64,000 bases of DNA from Saccharospirillaceae bacterium (GTDB lineage: Bacteria > Pseudomonadota > Gammaproteobacteria > Pseudomonadales > Oceanobacteraceae): NCBI GenBank assembly GCA_022448365.1, contig JAKVCS010000001.1:62001-126000 (forward strand). The letters run 5' to 3'. Numbering within the stretch: position 1 is the first letter of the stretch; the number at the start of each line of letters is the position of its first letter. This document shows positions 21,595-28,837 of this stretch, in pieces. A program made the translations under genes and the position numbers. The notes under the pieces were generated by a model, which saw nothing but the letters and a program-made list of their open reading frames with translations, did not search any database and was not told where the DNA came from.

Positions 21595-22839
21595 TTATGA
21601 CACCGCCAACAACTGACGACTGAGCAACACCAGCGCGTAACCAACGCTATACGCCATTAGCAGCAGCGGTGTGTACTTGAGGTAATTCAGAAAGGTTAAA
21701 CCTTTGACCTTGTTCATGGCCACCACACCCGCGGCCGAGCCAATCGCCAGCATTGCACCACCGACTCCGACTGAAAACGTCAGTCCCAGCCAGTCATCGG
21801 TGGTCATATCAATCCCGGATTTCAGCAATGCAGAGGTTAATGGGACGTTGTCAAAAATTGCAGAGACGATGCCCAGAGAGTAGTTTGCCGCCATGGGTGA
21901 CCAGTGCTGATAGATCAACAAAATGCCGTCCAGTGCCCCCACTTCTTTGAGAATTCCTACCAGTAATAAAACCCCCAGGAAGAACAATAGGGTGTCAAAT
22001 TCGATCTTACGAATGTAATCGAGCACCGGCTCATTTTTGTCAATAAACTGTGCCACCATAAACATCAACCCGAGTCCAAAAAGGAAAGTCAGCACTGGCG
22101 GCACGGCAAAGAGTACGTTGGCAAAAATTACCAATAAAATCGTCATAAAAAACAAACCAGTAATAATCCAATCAACCCGGTCTAGCTGAGTTTCCTTCTT
22201 CTCAATCGCAAGCTGACCAGAAACACCAAAGGACAGCAGAAAACACAACACCATCACGGATACCAGTGACGGTAGAATCAGCCCCAATAGGTTGGCAATC
22301 GACACCTTGCCTGCGAGGAAGATCATTAAGGTTGTAACATCGCCGGTAATCAAAGAAACACCACCGGCATTGACTCCATAAACAATGGCCACGGCATAGC
22401 GGATTTTCAGTCTGGTGGATAACGCCAGGCTGTTAATCAATGCCAGACTCACCAGAGTGGCGGTAATATTGTCGGCCAGAGATGAAAATAAAAAAGCAAA
22501 ACCACCGATAAAGAACAGCAGCGTTTTCAAACCTATCTGGTGTGGTAATAACCAGGATGCCAGTGTCTGAATAACTCCCTTCTCAGACAAATAGGCAACA
22601 AAGGTCATAGCAGCAAACAAGAACAGCCATAACGAGGCAATGTCGAGCAGGTTCTCGTTAAAGGTGTGATGAACGGCATCACCCGGTTCACCATGCGTAC
22701 CAATAAAATAAACAAACCAGGCTAAGGTACCGAAAAACAGAGTCGACTTAGCTTTATCGATGTGGGTCAGATCTTCGAGAATAATCGACAGAAAGCCGAT
22801 TGCAGCGATAATGATGATCGCAGTTATCATGAGGCGCAT
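21595..22839 (-). CDS. nhaD: NhaD-type sodium/proton antiporter
   Basis: 414 residues with 10 to 12 membrane segments. The segments FLFSSLADNITATLVSLALI and VYGVNAGGVSLITGDVTTLMI match the NhaD family of the ion transporter superfamily, as does SAIFDNVPLTSALLKSG. NhaD exchanges Na+ or Li+ for protons at alkaline pH and is typical of marine and halophilic bacteria. The start is ambiguous between ATGs at 22839 and 22830; GGAG is 2 and 11 bases away respectively. It is divergent from the SDR gene across a gap of 276 bases. Confidence 0.9.
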   Translation of the reverse strand: MRLMITAIIIIAAIGFLSIILEDLTHIDKAKSTLFFGTLAWFVYFIGTHGEPGDAVHHTFNENLLDIASLWLFLFAAMTFVAYLSEKGVIQTLASWLLPHQIGLKTLLFFIGGFAFLFSSLADNITATLVSLALINSLALSTRLKIRYAVAIVYGVNAGGVSLITGDVTTLMIFLAGKVSIANLLGLILPSLVSVMVLCFLLSFGVSGQLAIEKKETQLDRVDWIITGLFFMTILLVIFANVLFAVPPVLTFLFGLGLMFMVAQFIDKNEPVLDYIRKIEFDTLLFFLGVLLLVGILKEVGALDGILLIYQHWSPMAANYSLGIVSAIFDNVPLTSALLKSGIDMTTDDWLGLTFSVGVGGAMLAIGSAAGVVAMNKVKGLTFLNYLKYTPLLLMAYSVGYALVLLSRQLLAVS

Positions 22840-23115
22840 TGCTCCGCTGTGGTTAAAGCCGAAGAAGAAGGATACGGCAGGAAGGTTATCTATTAGACGC
22901 CAGAGCGCCGATAATAACAATCCTGCCGAACCGAAAATGGCGATGCCAGGGACGCATCTGGCTGGGATTATTTCACTCCATCAAAAGCAACCACAGAGAA
23001 CAAAGCCAGCGGAGGTTTAGGTCAACGATTAAGCTGGCTTTAAATAACCTTTAGTTACTTACGACCTATCGGCACAATCCAGGTATCAAACCTATTCTTG
23101 CCTCTGGAGACTATT

Positions 23116-23892
23116 ATGAGCTGGGCATTGGTTACCGGAGCATCATCCGGCATTGGCGCTGAGATCGCGGTGTCTCTGGCGAAACGAAAATACAACCTGA
23201 TTCTGGTTGCCCGACGAGAGTCACTGTTACGCCGGCTGGCAGAAAGATTGCAGCAACAGTATCAGGTGCAGGTATCGGTGAAGGCACTCGACATCACCTC
23301 AGAACAGGCACGTAATGATTTAAAAGCACAGCTGAAGGCCGAACAGATTGAACCGGAATTTTTGGTAAATAATGCAGGCATTGGTCAGGTTGGACAGTTT
23401 GAAGAGAACGCCATGGGCGATTATCAGCGAACCATTGATCTGAATTGCACTGCCTTGACGGCGTTAATTTTCGACTACCTGCCAGCCATGCAACAACGAA
23501 AATCCGGATATATCCTGAATGTGTCGTCTGTATCGGGATTAATGCCGGGACCGAATCTGGCGATCTACCACGCCAGCAAAAATTACGTTCAGGCATTATC
23601 CGAAGGACTGTGGCAAGAAAATCGTCGAAAAGGAGTGGTGGTGACAGCCAGCTGTCCGGGACCGACCGAGTCTGAATTTCATCAGCACGCTGGCTCCGAT
23701 CAAATTGGTATGTTTCATCGCATCGGCTTAATGCCGGCGTCTAAGGTTGCCGAGCAAGCCGTTGATGCCTGTTTAAACGGCAAACGGATTGTGGTTCATG
23801 GTTTGCTCAACCAGGCTATGGCGCTGAGCGGAAAATACACCCCGAAGTCAATTCTGCTGCCGATTACAGCCTTGATTATGAGCAACAAATAG
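23116..23892 (+). CDS. Short-chain dehydrogenase/reductase (SDR)
   Basis: 258 residues of classical SDR form: cofactor motif TGASSGIG at residue 8, NNAG near 86, catalytic Ser in NVSSVSG and YxxxK as YHASK. The Arg in LVARRES after beta-2 suggests NADP(H) preference. GGAG lies six bases before the ATG at 23116. The C-terminal part with GKRIVVHGLLNQ resembles the DltE/YqjQ-like group. Substrate is unknown. It stands alone between divergent nhaD and a strong bidirectional terminator. Confidence 0.9.
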   Translation: MSWALVTGASSGIGAEIAVSLAKRKYNLILVARRESLLRRLAERLQQQYQVQVSVKALDITSEQARNDLKAQLKAEQIEPEFLVNNAGIGQVGQFEENAMGDYQRTIDLNCTALTALIFDYLPAMQQRKSGYILNVSSVSGLMPGPNLAIYHASKNYVQALSEGLWQENRRKGVVVTASCPGPTESEFHQHAGSDQIGMFHRIGLMPASKVAEQAVDACLNGKRIVVHGLLNQAMALSGKYTPKSILLPITALIMSNK

Positions 23893-23916
23893 CCACTCCA
23901 GGCGGATCACAAACAC

Positions 23917-23947
23917 AAAAAAAACCGGCCACTGAGCCGGTTTTTTT
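23917..23947. terminator. Bidirectional intrinsic terminator
   Basis: CCGGC (23925-23929) and GCCGG (23936-23940) with a 6-base loop, flanked by an A-run on the left and seven Ts on the right, so the stem extends and gives a U-tract in both directions. It lies between the convergent SDR and sphingomyelinase genes and serves both. Confidence 0.93.
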
Positions 23948-23964
23948 ACCTGCAAAGGTTCGTA

Positions 23965-25692
23965 TTATGGACGAACCAGAGTGAAGGTTTCCCAGGAATC
24001 CACTGACGAAGCCAGAGCGCTCAAACCAGCACCGCCGGCAAAGTCCGCTCGCAAGAATTTGTCGTTGTCCGCTTTTAAAGCAATGTTGCCATTACCCCGA
24101 TCAATCAGTTCGAACTGCGCCGCCGCACTTCGATCGTGATTATTCGCTTTCAGCGTACCCAGCAGGTAAGAATCCAGAGCAACATAATGGCCATCTCGGG
24201 CACGCAGCAGGACCTTACCATTACCGGACTGCTCTAGCACAAAGCTCTCCCAGGTACCCAGGTTGTCAGAACCAGCCGATATAAAACTGCCACCGCCACT
24301 CATCGCTCGTACATAATGTCCGTTATCCGTTCGCAGATGAACAACATCACCAAAATACGGGAACGGTGCACGCGTCACACCATTGGCATCAAACTTAAAT
24401 TCACCACGAGCGGCGTAATGATCAGAAAGATCCCACTCACCCCAAAGTTCATCGATGGTAGCGCGTGGTGCGATCACTTCCTGAATCGCACTCGTTGGCT
24501 GCTGATTAACGCGGCTGAACAGGGTGTAATCGAGGTATTCCAGATACGGTGCTTCTGCCCAGGCGTTCGTGTCAGAATCGTAACTCAGGTTATGGCCTTT
24601 GTTGGTCGGTTCTTCGGCGTTTAAGACCGACTCCATATAATCACGATCTTCCGGTAGGCCAATCTTATTAACGTTAAAATCACCCGCCATAATCACCGCC
24701 TCGTCCGCCGGGATATTGAGACTGCGAATATAGTCACCCATCTCCTGTAGCTGAGCTTTGCGAGCATTACGGTTAGCATCGTCATCGGACGATTGTGTGT
24801 GCGTAGCAAACACGTGGTATGGCTTACCCTGCTTCTGAATTTTGGCGTAAATCACACCCCGGGTAGCGGCACACTGAATGCCATTGCAGGCTTCATAAAT
24901 ACCAGCACCTTCTGTTTCAAATGGCCAGCGAGAGACAATACGAGTACCGGAATTCATCAGCTTGCCGGCCTTAAAGATTTCGGCCGACTGATACGGGTAT
25001 TCTTTACGCAACTCTGCCATCAGTGCGTTGCTTGGCGCCAGATCAAATACTTCAGTGAGTACCAGCACATCATAGCCTGACATTACCTCTGGCATCAGTC
25101 CCAAACGGGTACCTACTTTTTTAGAGCCGTAGATGGTGGTCGCCCATACGTTATAGCTCAAGACATTGAAATCACCTGCGCCAGCTAATTCAGGTTTTTC
25201 GTCTTTCTCCTGAATCACGTACTGAACATTCCCGCCGTTAACAAGATCGTTACCTTTAAACGCGATCTGCGCGCTATCGCCCGCCAAAGTCACCGGGAAG
25301 CGATGAATCTGCTCGTCCGACTTGTCGGCAACGTCCCAACCATTACCCTCTGCAGAAAATTCCAGCTCAGTACCACGTGTTTGCTGCGTCAGTGTCAGGT
25401 CGTAATCCGCCGAACTTAAACGGATATCAAGATCGGTATTTTTGCCGCTATCGCGCCCCAGCTTGGCCACCGTCCGGGTTGACAGCGGAGGAATCGTTTC
25501 TGCTACCAACTCGGCACGGGCATTACCCTGCAAACTGACGGTCAGTGTGTCCAGAGTGCTGTTGGTCAGTTGGATTTCGGTGTCCAGCTGAGTGGCTGGC
25601 GGCTTAGACATGGCGCTGGCAGCCACAGAGACAGATAACAGAGACGCTGCCAACAGTGCTTTATTTAATACAGAACGGGCGGGTATCGACAT
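23965..25692 (-). CDS. Secreted sphingomyelinase C-like phosphodiesterase with fascin-like C-terminal domain
   Basis: 575 residues. The ATG at 25692 follows GGAGAGG by 8 bases and opens a signal peptide (LLAASLLSVSVAASA). After an N-terminal beta domain (about 30-170) comes an endonuclease/exonuclease/phosphatase fold (about 175-445) with NVLSYNVW, LTEVFD (metal-binding Glu), ATHTQS, AGDFNVNK and the catalytic end motif LSDHYAARGEF, matching bacterial sphingomyelinase C/phospholipase C enzymes. The last 125 residues contain repeated G-HYV/G-Y-A units of a beta-trefoil fascin-like domain. Bacterial SMase C enzymes cleave sphingomyelin to ceramide and can be haemolytic; substrate here is inferred. 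Confidence 0.87.
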   Translation of the reverse strand: MSIPARSVLNKALLAASLLSVSVAASAMSKPPATQLDTEIQLTNSTLDTLTVSLQGNARAELVAETIPPLSTRTVAKLGRDSGKNTDLDIRLSSADYDLTLTQQTRGTELEFSAEGNGWDVADKSDEQIHRFPVTLAGDSAQIAFKGNDLVNGGNVQYVIQEKDEKPELAGAGDFNVLSYNVWATTIYGSKKVGTRLGLMPEVMSGYDVLVLTEVFDLAPSNALMAELRKEYPYQSAEIFKAGKLMNSGTRIVSRWPFETEGAGIYEACNGIQCAATRGVIYAKIQKQGKPYHVFATHTQSSDDDANRNARKAQLQEMGDYIRSLNIPADEAVIMAGDFNVNKIGLPEDRDYMESVLNAEEPTNKGHNLSYDSDTNAWAEAPYLEYLDYTLFSRVNQQPTSAIQEVIAPRATIDELWGEWDLSDHYAARGEFKFDANGVTRAPFPYFGDVVHLRTDNGHYVRAMSGGGSFISAGSDNLGTWESFVLEQSGNGKVLLRARDGHYVALDSYLLGTLKANNHDRSAAAQFELIDRGNGNIALKADNDKFLRADFAGGAGLSALASSVDSWETFTLVRP

Positions 25693-25830
25693 CTGATACA
25701 CCTCTCCTTTAATAGTCATTCTTATTTCTGAGCAAGAATTTATATCAGAACCCAATAAAGTGTTACTTTTTTATGACAAACACTCAAAATTGTCTCAATT
25801 AACCCATAGCCCCGTCCTGATTGGTGAATA

Positions 25831-25859
25831 CTGAAATTCCTGTACCTATCTGATATAAC
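25831..25859 (+). promoter_or_regulatory. Probable extended -10 promoter
   Basis: CTGAAA at 25831-25836 and TATAAC at 25854-25859 with 17 bases between them, plus TGA directly before the -10 (extended -10). It ends 34 bases before the GTG start of the small gene at 25894. Confidence 0.5.
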
Positions 25860-25893
25860 ACCCATCCCTGTAAACGACCCTCGGAAACCTGCT

Positions 25894-26121
25894 GTGGCAC
25901 AAGCTCCTGAACCCCTGAAAGCCTACAAAGTTAATGACATATTGGTATTTGCCAGCCGAGGCAGTGACGCCAAGGTTCTGGCAGCACCGCAAATACGCCC
26001 GATGGAGGAATGGCGTGAAGACGTCGCTGCCTGGGTTGCATTGCGCGCCGAGCGCGCCCCGGAGCTGGACGAGTTGAAAGACAACAGCCGGACAGACGCC
26101 TATATCCATAATCCATCCTGA
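25894..26121 (+). CDS. Small hypothetical protein, 75 aa
   Basis: Not recognised. A GTG start with GGA nine bases upstream gives a 75-residue soluble, acidic protein, MAQAPEPLKAYKVNDILVF at the start, then SRGSDAKVLAAPQIRPMEE and a helical ERAPELDELK region. It sits behind a plausible extended -10 promoter and ahead of an AT-rich hairpin with a T-run, so it looks like a free-standing small gene. The opposite-strand reading frame is less protein-like. Coding is likely; function is unknown. Confidence 0.6.
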   Translation: MAQAPEPLKAYKVNDILVFASRGSDAKVLAAPQIRPMEEWREDVAAWVALRAERAPELDELKDNSRTDAYIHNPS

Positions 26122-26141
26122 GCAGTCACATAAACCCTGGT

Positions 26142-26165
26142 AAATAAGAAGACCTTATTTTTTTC
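26142..26165 (+). terminator. AT-rich terminator candidate after the 75-aa gene
   Basis: AAATAAG and CTTATTT form a 7-bp stem with a 5-base loop, followed by further Ts. The stem is weak but the position, 20 bases after the stop, fits a terminator. Confidence 0.45.
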
Positions 26166-26190
26166 GCGTGATTGTTGTTGCAGTGGTCGC

Positions 26191-26219
26191 TATAATCCGC
26201 GCCGGCCTGTTTCAGGCCG
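26191..26219 (+). promoter_or_regulatory. TATAAT box and tight leader hairpin upstream of trhO
   Basis: A perfect TATAAT lies at 26191-26196, with only a poor -35 (TTGTTG spaced 13 bases). It is followed at 26203-26219 by CGGCCTG-TTT-CAGGCCG, a 7-bp stem with a 3-base loop near the expected transcript 5' end. The trhO start is 80 bases further on, so a structured leader is likely. Confidence 0.4.
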
Positions 26220-26298
26220 AAGCATGACTGTCGAGGCAAGGCCTGACGTTATCATAACAACGCACCGGATTTACGCTCCGGCCAGCAAGGTATCTGAT

Positions 26299-27309
26299 AT
26301 GACCATTACTCAAGAATCGACAAACCCGCCTGTTGTGGTTTGTGCTATGTATAAATTTGTTACTCTGGAAAACTTCGAAGCAATACGCCAGCCGCTGCTG
26401 GATGTTATGACCGCCAACGAAGTAAAAGGCACATTGCTGCTGGCTCAGGAAGGCATCAACGGCACCGTCGCCTCAGACCGTAAAGGTATCGATGCCCTAC
26501 TGGACTGGTTGCAGCAGGATGAGCGCCTGGCCAATATCGTCTACAAAGAGTCTTTTGACGACAATATGCCGTTCTACCGCACCAAGGTAAAATTGAAAAA
26601 AGAAATTGTCACCATGGGTGTCGAAGGCATCGATCCGAAACAAGTGGTTGGTACCTATGTAAAACCGAAAGATTGGAATGCGCTGATTTCTGATCCTGAT
26701 GTGGTGCTGGTTGACACCCGTAATGATTACGAAGTTGAGGTCGGTACGTTTAAAAATGCCATCGACCCACGTACCAAAACTTTTCGCGAGTTTCCGCAAT
26801 ACGTAGAAGACAACATGAACCCGGCTAAACAGAAGAAAGTAGCCATGTTCTGTACTGGCGGTATTCGTTGCGAAAAATCGACAGCCTACATGAAAGAACA
26901 AGGCTTCGAGGAAGTGTATCACCTGGAGGGTGGGATTCTTAAATACCTGGAAGAAGTTCCTGCTGAAGAGTCTCTGTGGCAAGGTGAGTGTTTTGTTTTC
27001 GATAATCGCGTCACCGTTAACCATCAGCTGGAAAAAGGCAATTACGATCAGTGCCATGCCTGCCGCCGCCCAATTACTGAAGACGATAAGCAATCAGAAA
27101 AGTACGTGACAGGTGTCAGCTGTCACCATTGTTTTGATGAATTCAGCGAAGCACAAAAAACACGTTTCGCACAACGCGAGCGACAAATGCAACTGGCGAA
27201 GAAGCGAGGTGAAGATCACCTCGGTACTGACCTCCAACAGGTTATAGAGAAGCGTCGCCACGAAAAGCTGGCGTTAAAAGAACAACAGCGTCAGCTCAAT
27301 ACGAAATAA
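26299..27309 (+). CDS. trhO: tRNA uridine(34) hydroxylase TrhO (rhodanese family)
   Basis: 336 residues from the ATG at 26299 with AAGG eight bases upstream; the in-frame start at 26224 only adds non-conserved residues. It has an N-terminal acylphosphatase-like part ([14 protein letters not shown]), a rhodanese domain with active-site Cys185 in [10 protein letters not shown], and a C-terminal zinc-binding-like region (CHACRRP ... CHHC). TrhO (YceA) hydroxylates U34 of tRNA to ho5U with oxygen. The length and motifs match the family well. Confidence 0.95.
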   Translation: MTITQESTNPPVVVCAMYKFVTLENFEAIRQPLLDVMTANEVKGTLLLAQEGINGTVASDRKGIDALLDWLQQDERLANIVYKESFDDNMPFYRTKVKLKKEIVTMGVEGIDPKQVVGTYVKPKDWNALISDPDVVLVDTRNDYEVEVGTFKNAIDPRTKTFREFPQYVEDNMNPAKQKKVAMFCTGGIRCEKSTAYMKEQGFEEVYHLEGGILKYLEEVPAEESLWQGECFVFDNRVTVNHQLEKGNYDQCHACRRPITEDDKQSEKYVTGVSCHHCFDEFSEAQKTRFAQRERQMQLAKKRGEDHLGTDLQQVIEKRRHEKLALKEQQRQLNTK

Positions 27310-27320
27310 GATATATAATC

Positions 27321-27345
27321 AAACCGATAAAAGCGGTTTCTTTTT
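27321..27345 (+). terminator. Intrinsic terminator after trhO
   Basis: AAACCG and CGGTTT form a 6-bp stem with a 7-base A-rich loop, followed by C and five Ts, 11 bases past the trhO stop. Confidence 0.75.
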
Positions 27346-27353
27346 GCTGCCGG

Positions 27354-27381
27354 ATAAGAGACATAGTGCTGTGTCTCTTAT
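27354..27381. other. Second hairpin in the trhO-creA gap
   Basis: ATAAGAGACA and TGTCTCTTAT make a perfect 10-bp stem with an 8-base loop. No T-run follows, so it is not a standard terminator. It may be a leader structure for the creA-like gene or a regulator site. Confidence 0.4.
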
Positions 27382-27463
27382 TACCCTGTCGATATCGCAG
27401 CGTCCTGCTGCTGGGAAAAGAAACTTTCTCCTGTTTCTAGATTTTAAAAAAAGGTTTTTTATT

Positions 27464-27947
27464 ATGAATAATCAGACAATTTTCAGCCGTATTGTTGTTC
27501 GCTGTAACCGGGTTAACCGGCTGCGATAACTCTGAAGTAGGCGATGTTTCCCTCGGTTTATTCACCACCAAAGATATTAAAATTAACGTGCTGCAAGATC
27601 CCATGGTTGCCGGTGTAACCTGCCATGTTGCCAGCATCGAAGCCGATCTCGACTTTTCTGACCCGAGTGATACATCCATTGCCTGCCGCCAAACCGGGCC
27701 AATCACCCCGGAAATGATTGCAGGGATCGATAAATCCGCTTCCGGTGAAGTGATCTTTCGCAAATCAAAAAGTATTTTGCTGAAAACTCTGAAAACCCGG
27801 CGCATTTACGATGCCAGCTCACAAACCCTTATGTATGTGTCGTACTCTACGAAAGAAATTAACGGCAGTTATAAACACAGTTTAAGTAGCGTGCCACTTT
27901 ATGGAACTTCGGCCTATACTCAGACGACACAGTCGACAAATAACTGA
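27464..27947 (+). CDS. creA: CreA-family lipoprotein; start codon and body are in different frames
   Basis: The body (from about 27468) matches the CreA family: DPMVAGVTCHVAS, DPSDTSIACRQTGPI, GEVIFRKSKS and the C-terminal SSVPLYGT region. CreA proteins are periplasmic and of unknown function. The N-terminus reads IIRQFSAVLLFAVTGLTGC, a near-perfect lipoprotein signal with a lipobox at the Cys. However the only ATG with a Shine-Dalgarno (AAAGG, 9 bases upstream; ATG at 27464) is one base out of frame. Removing one A after that ATG would give M-I-I-R-Q-F... intact. So this is either a frameshift mutation, a sequencing error, or a non-ATG start (TTG at 27492 would destroy the signal). Confidence 0.8.
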
Positions 27948-28055
27948 TAATTACAAATATATTATTAGTTTTTCAGCCCTTGAAAGCTTCTGGACGGCTG
28001 TTTAAAGTACAGAACTCGAATGGATTTCGTAGCCTATCTTCACGGAGGAATGATG

Positions 28056-28655
28056 ATGAAGAAGCTTTTCACCCCGCTGTTGACGCTGGTCATCAGTGCT
28101 GTTTTATCAGTTTACAGCCACGCACGCACTCTCGAAGGGATTGATTTTCCTGAAGTAACTGCCGCTGATTATTATTACCCGCAACTCACACTCAATGGTG
28201 CAGCCACCCGCACGTATTATTACGTTGTTGATATGTATGTTGGATTGCTGTACCTACAAAACCCATCAACTGAACCCACCGACATATTTGCTGACGAAAG
28301 CTATAAACGCATGGTATTCCATACCCTGTTGTCACGGGCCAGTGGCCGCCGCATTGGCAAAGCCCTTTATGAGTCGTTAAAGCTCAGTCCTGAGGAAGCG
28401 GCAGCGCTGGGAGCGCCAATAGAAGACGTCATCGACATGTTCGACGTGGAGATGAACAAGGGTGATGAAACCTTCATTGAATATGTCCCTGGTGAAGGTA
28501 CTCGCATCGTTGTTAAAGGCGAGCTGCGCGGCGAAATCGACAGCAAGGATTTATTCAATGCCTTTCTAGGCATCTGGATTGGTGAGGAGCCATTCAGCGA
28601 AGAATTTAAGGCTGGAATTCTTGGCACCAGCAATGATCGTTTTGTATCAAATTAG
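28056..28655 (+). CDS. Chalcone isomerase-like periplasmic protein
   Basis: 199 residues. GGAGG at 28044-28048 is 7 bases before the third of three consecutive ATGs (28056), taken as the start. A signal peptide (LLTLVISAVLSVYSHA) precedes LEGIDFPEV, then TRTYYYVVDMYVGLLYL and the GRRIGKALYESL and FNAFLGIWIGEEPFSEEFKAGILG blocks typical of the bacterial chalcone-isomerase-like family. These proteins have the fold but usually lack isomerase activity; some bind fatty acids. It may be exported in the same envelope context as the neighbouring lipoprotein. Confidence 0.85.
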   Translation: MKKLFTPLLTLVISAVLSVYSHARTLEGIDFPEVTAADYYYPQLTLNGAATRTYYYVVDMYVGLLYLQNPSTEPTDIFADESYKRMVFHTLLSRASGRRIGKALYESLKLSPEEAAALGAPIEDVIDMFDVEMNKGDETFIEYVPGEGTRIVVKGELRGEIDSKDLFNAFLGIWIGEEPFSEEFKAGILGTSNDRFVSN

Positions 28656-28662
28656 GCCATAG

Positions 28663-28719
28663 GCAGCGGTGTGTTACCAGATGACGGACAAGTTATCCAT
28701 CATCTGTTACTGCCGCTGC
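28663..28719. other. Long imperfect hairpin downstream of the chalcone-isomerase-like gene
   Basis: Outer arms GCAGCGG (28663-28669) and CCGCTGC (28713-28719) and inner arms CAGATGA (28678-28684) and TCATCTG (28700-28706) pair with a small internal loop and a 15-base apex. It begins eight bases after the stop. There is no T-run; it may end or protect the transcript, or be a leader of the next gene. Confidence 0.45.
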
Positions 28720-28837
28720 GGTTCGAAACCATCGTTCATTTCCGATGTAATCTGTTACATAAATATCATTAACTTCCTACAACACCTGCTAAGTAATTCG
28801 TCTAATCTATTATTAAGTTGGATTGGCGGAGATGGGT

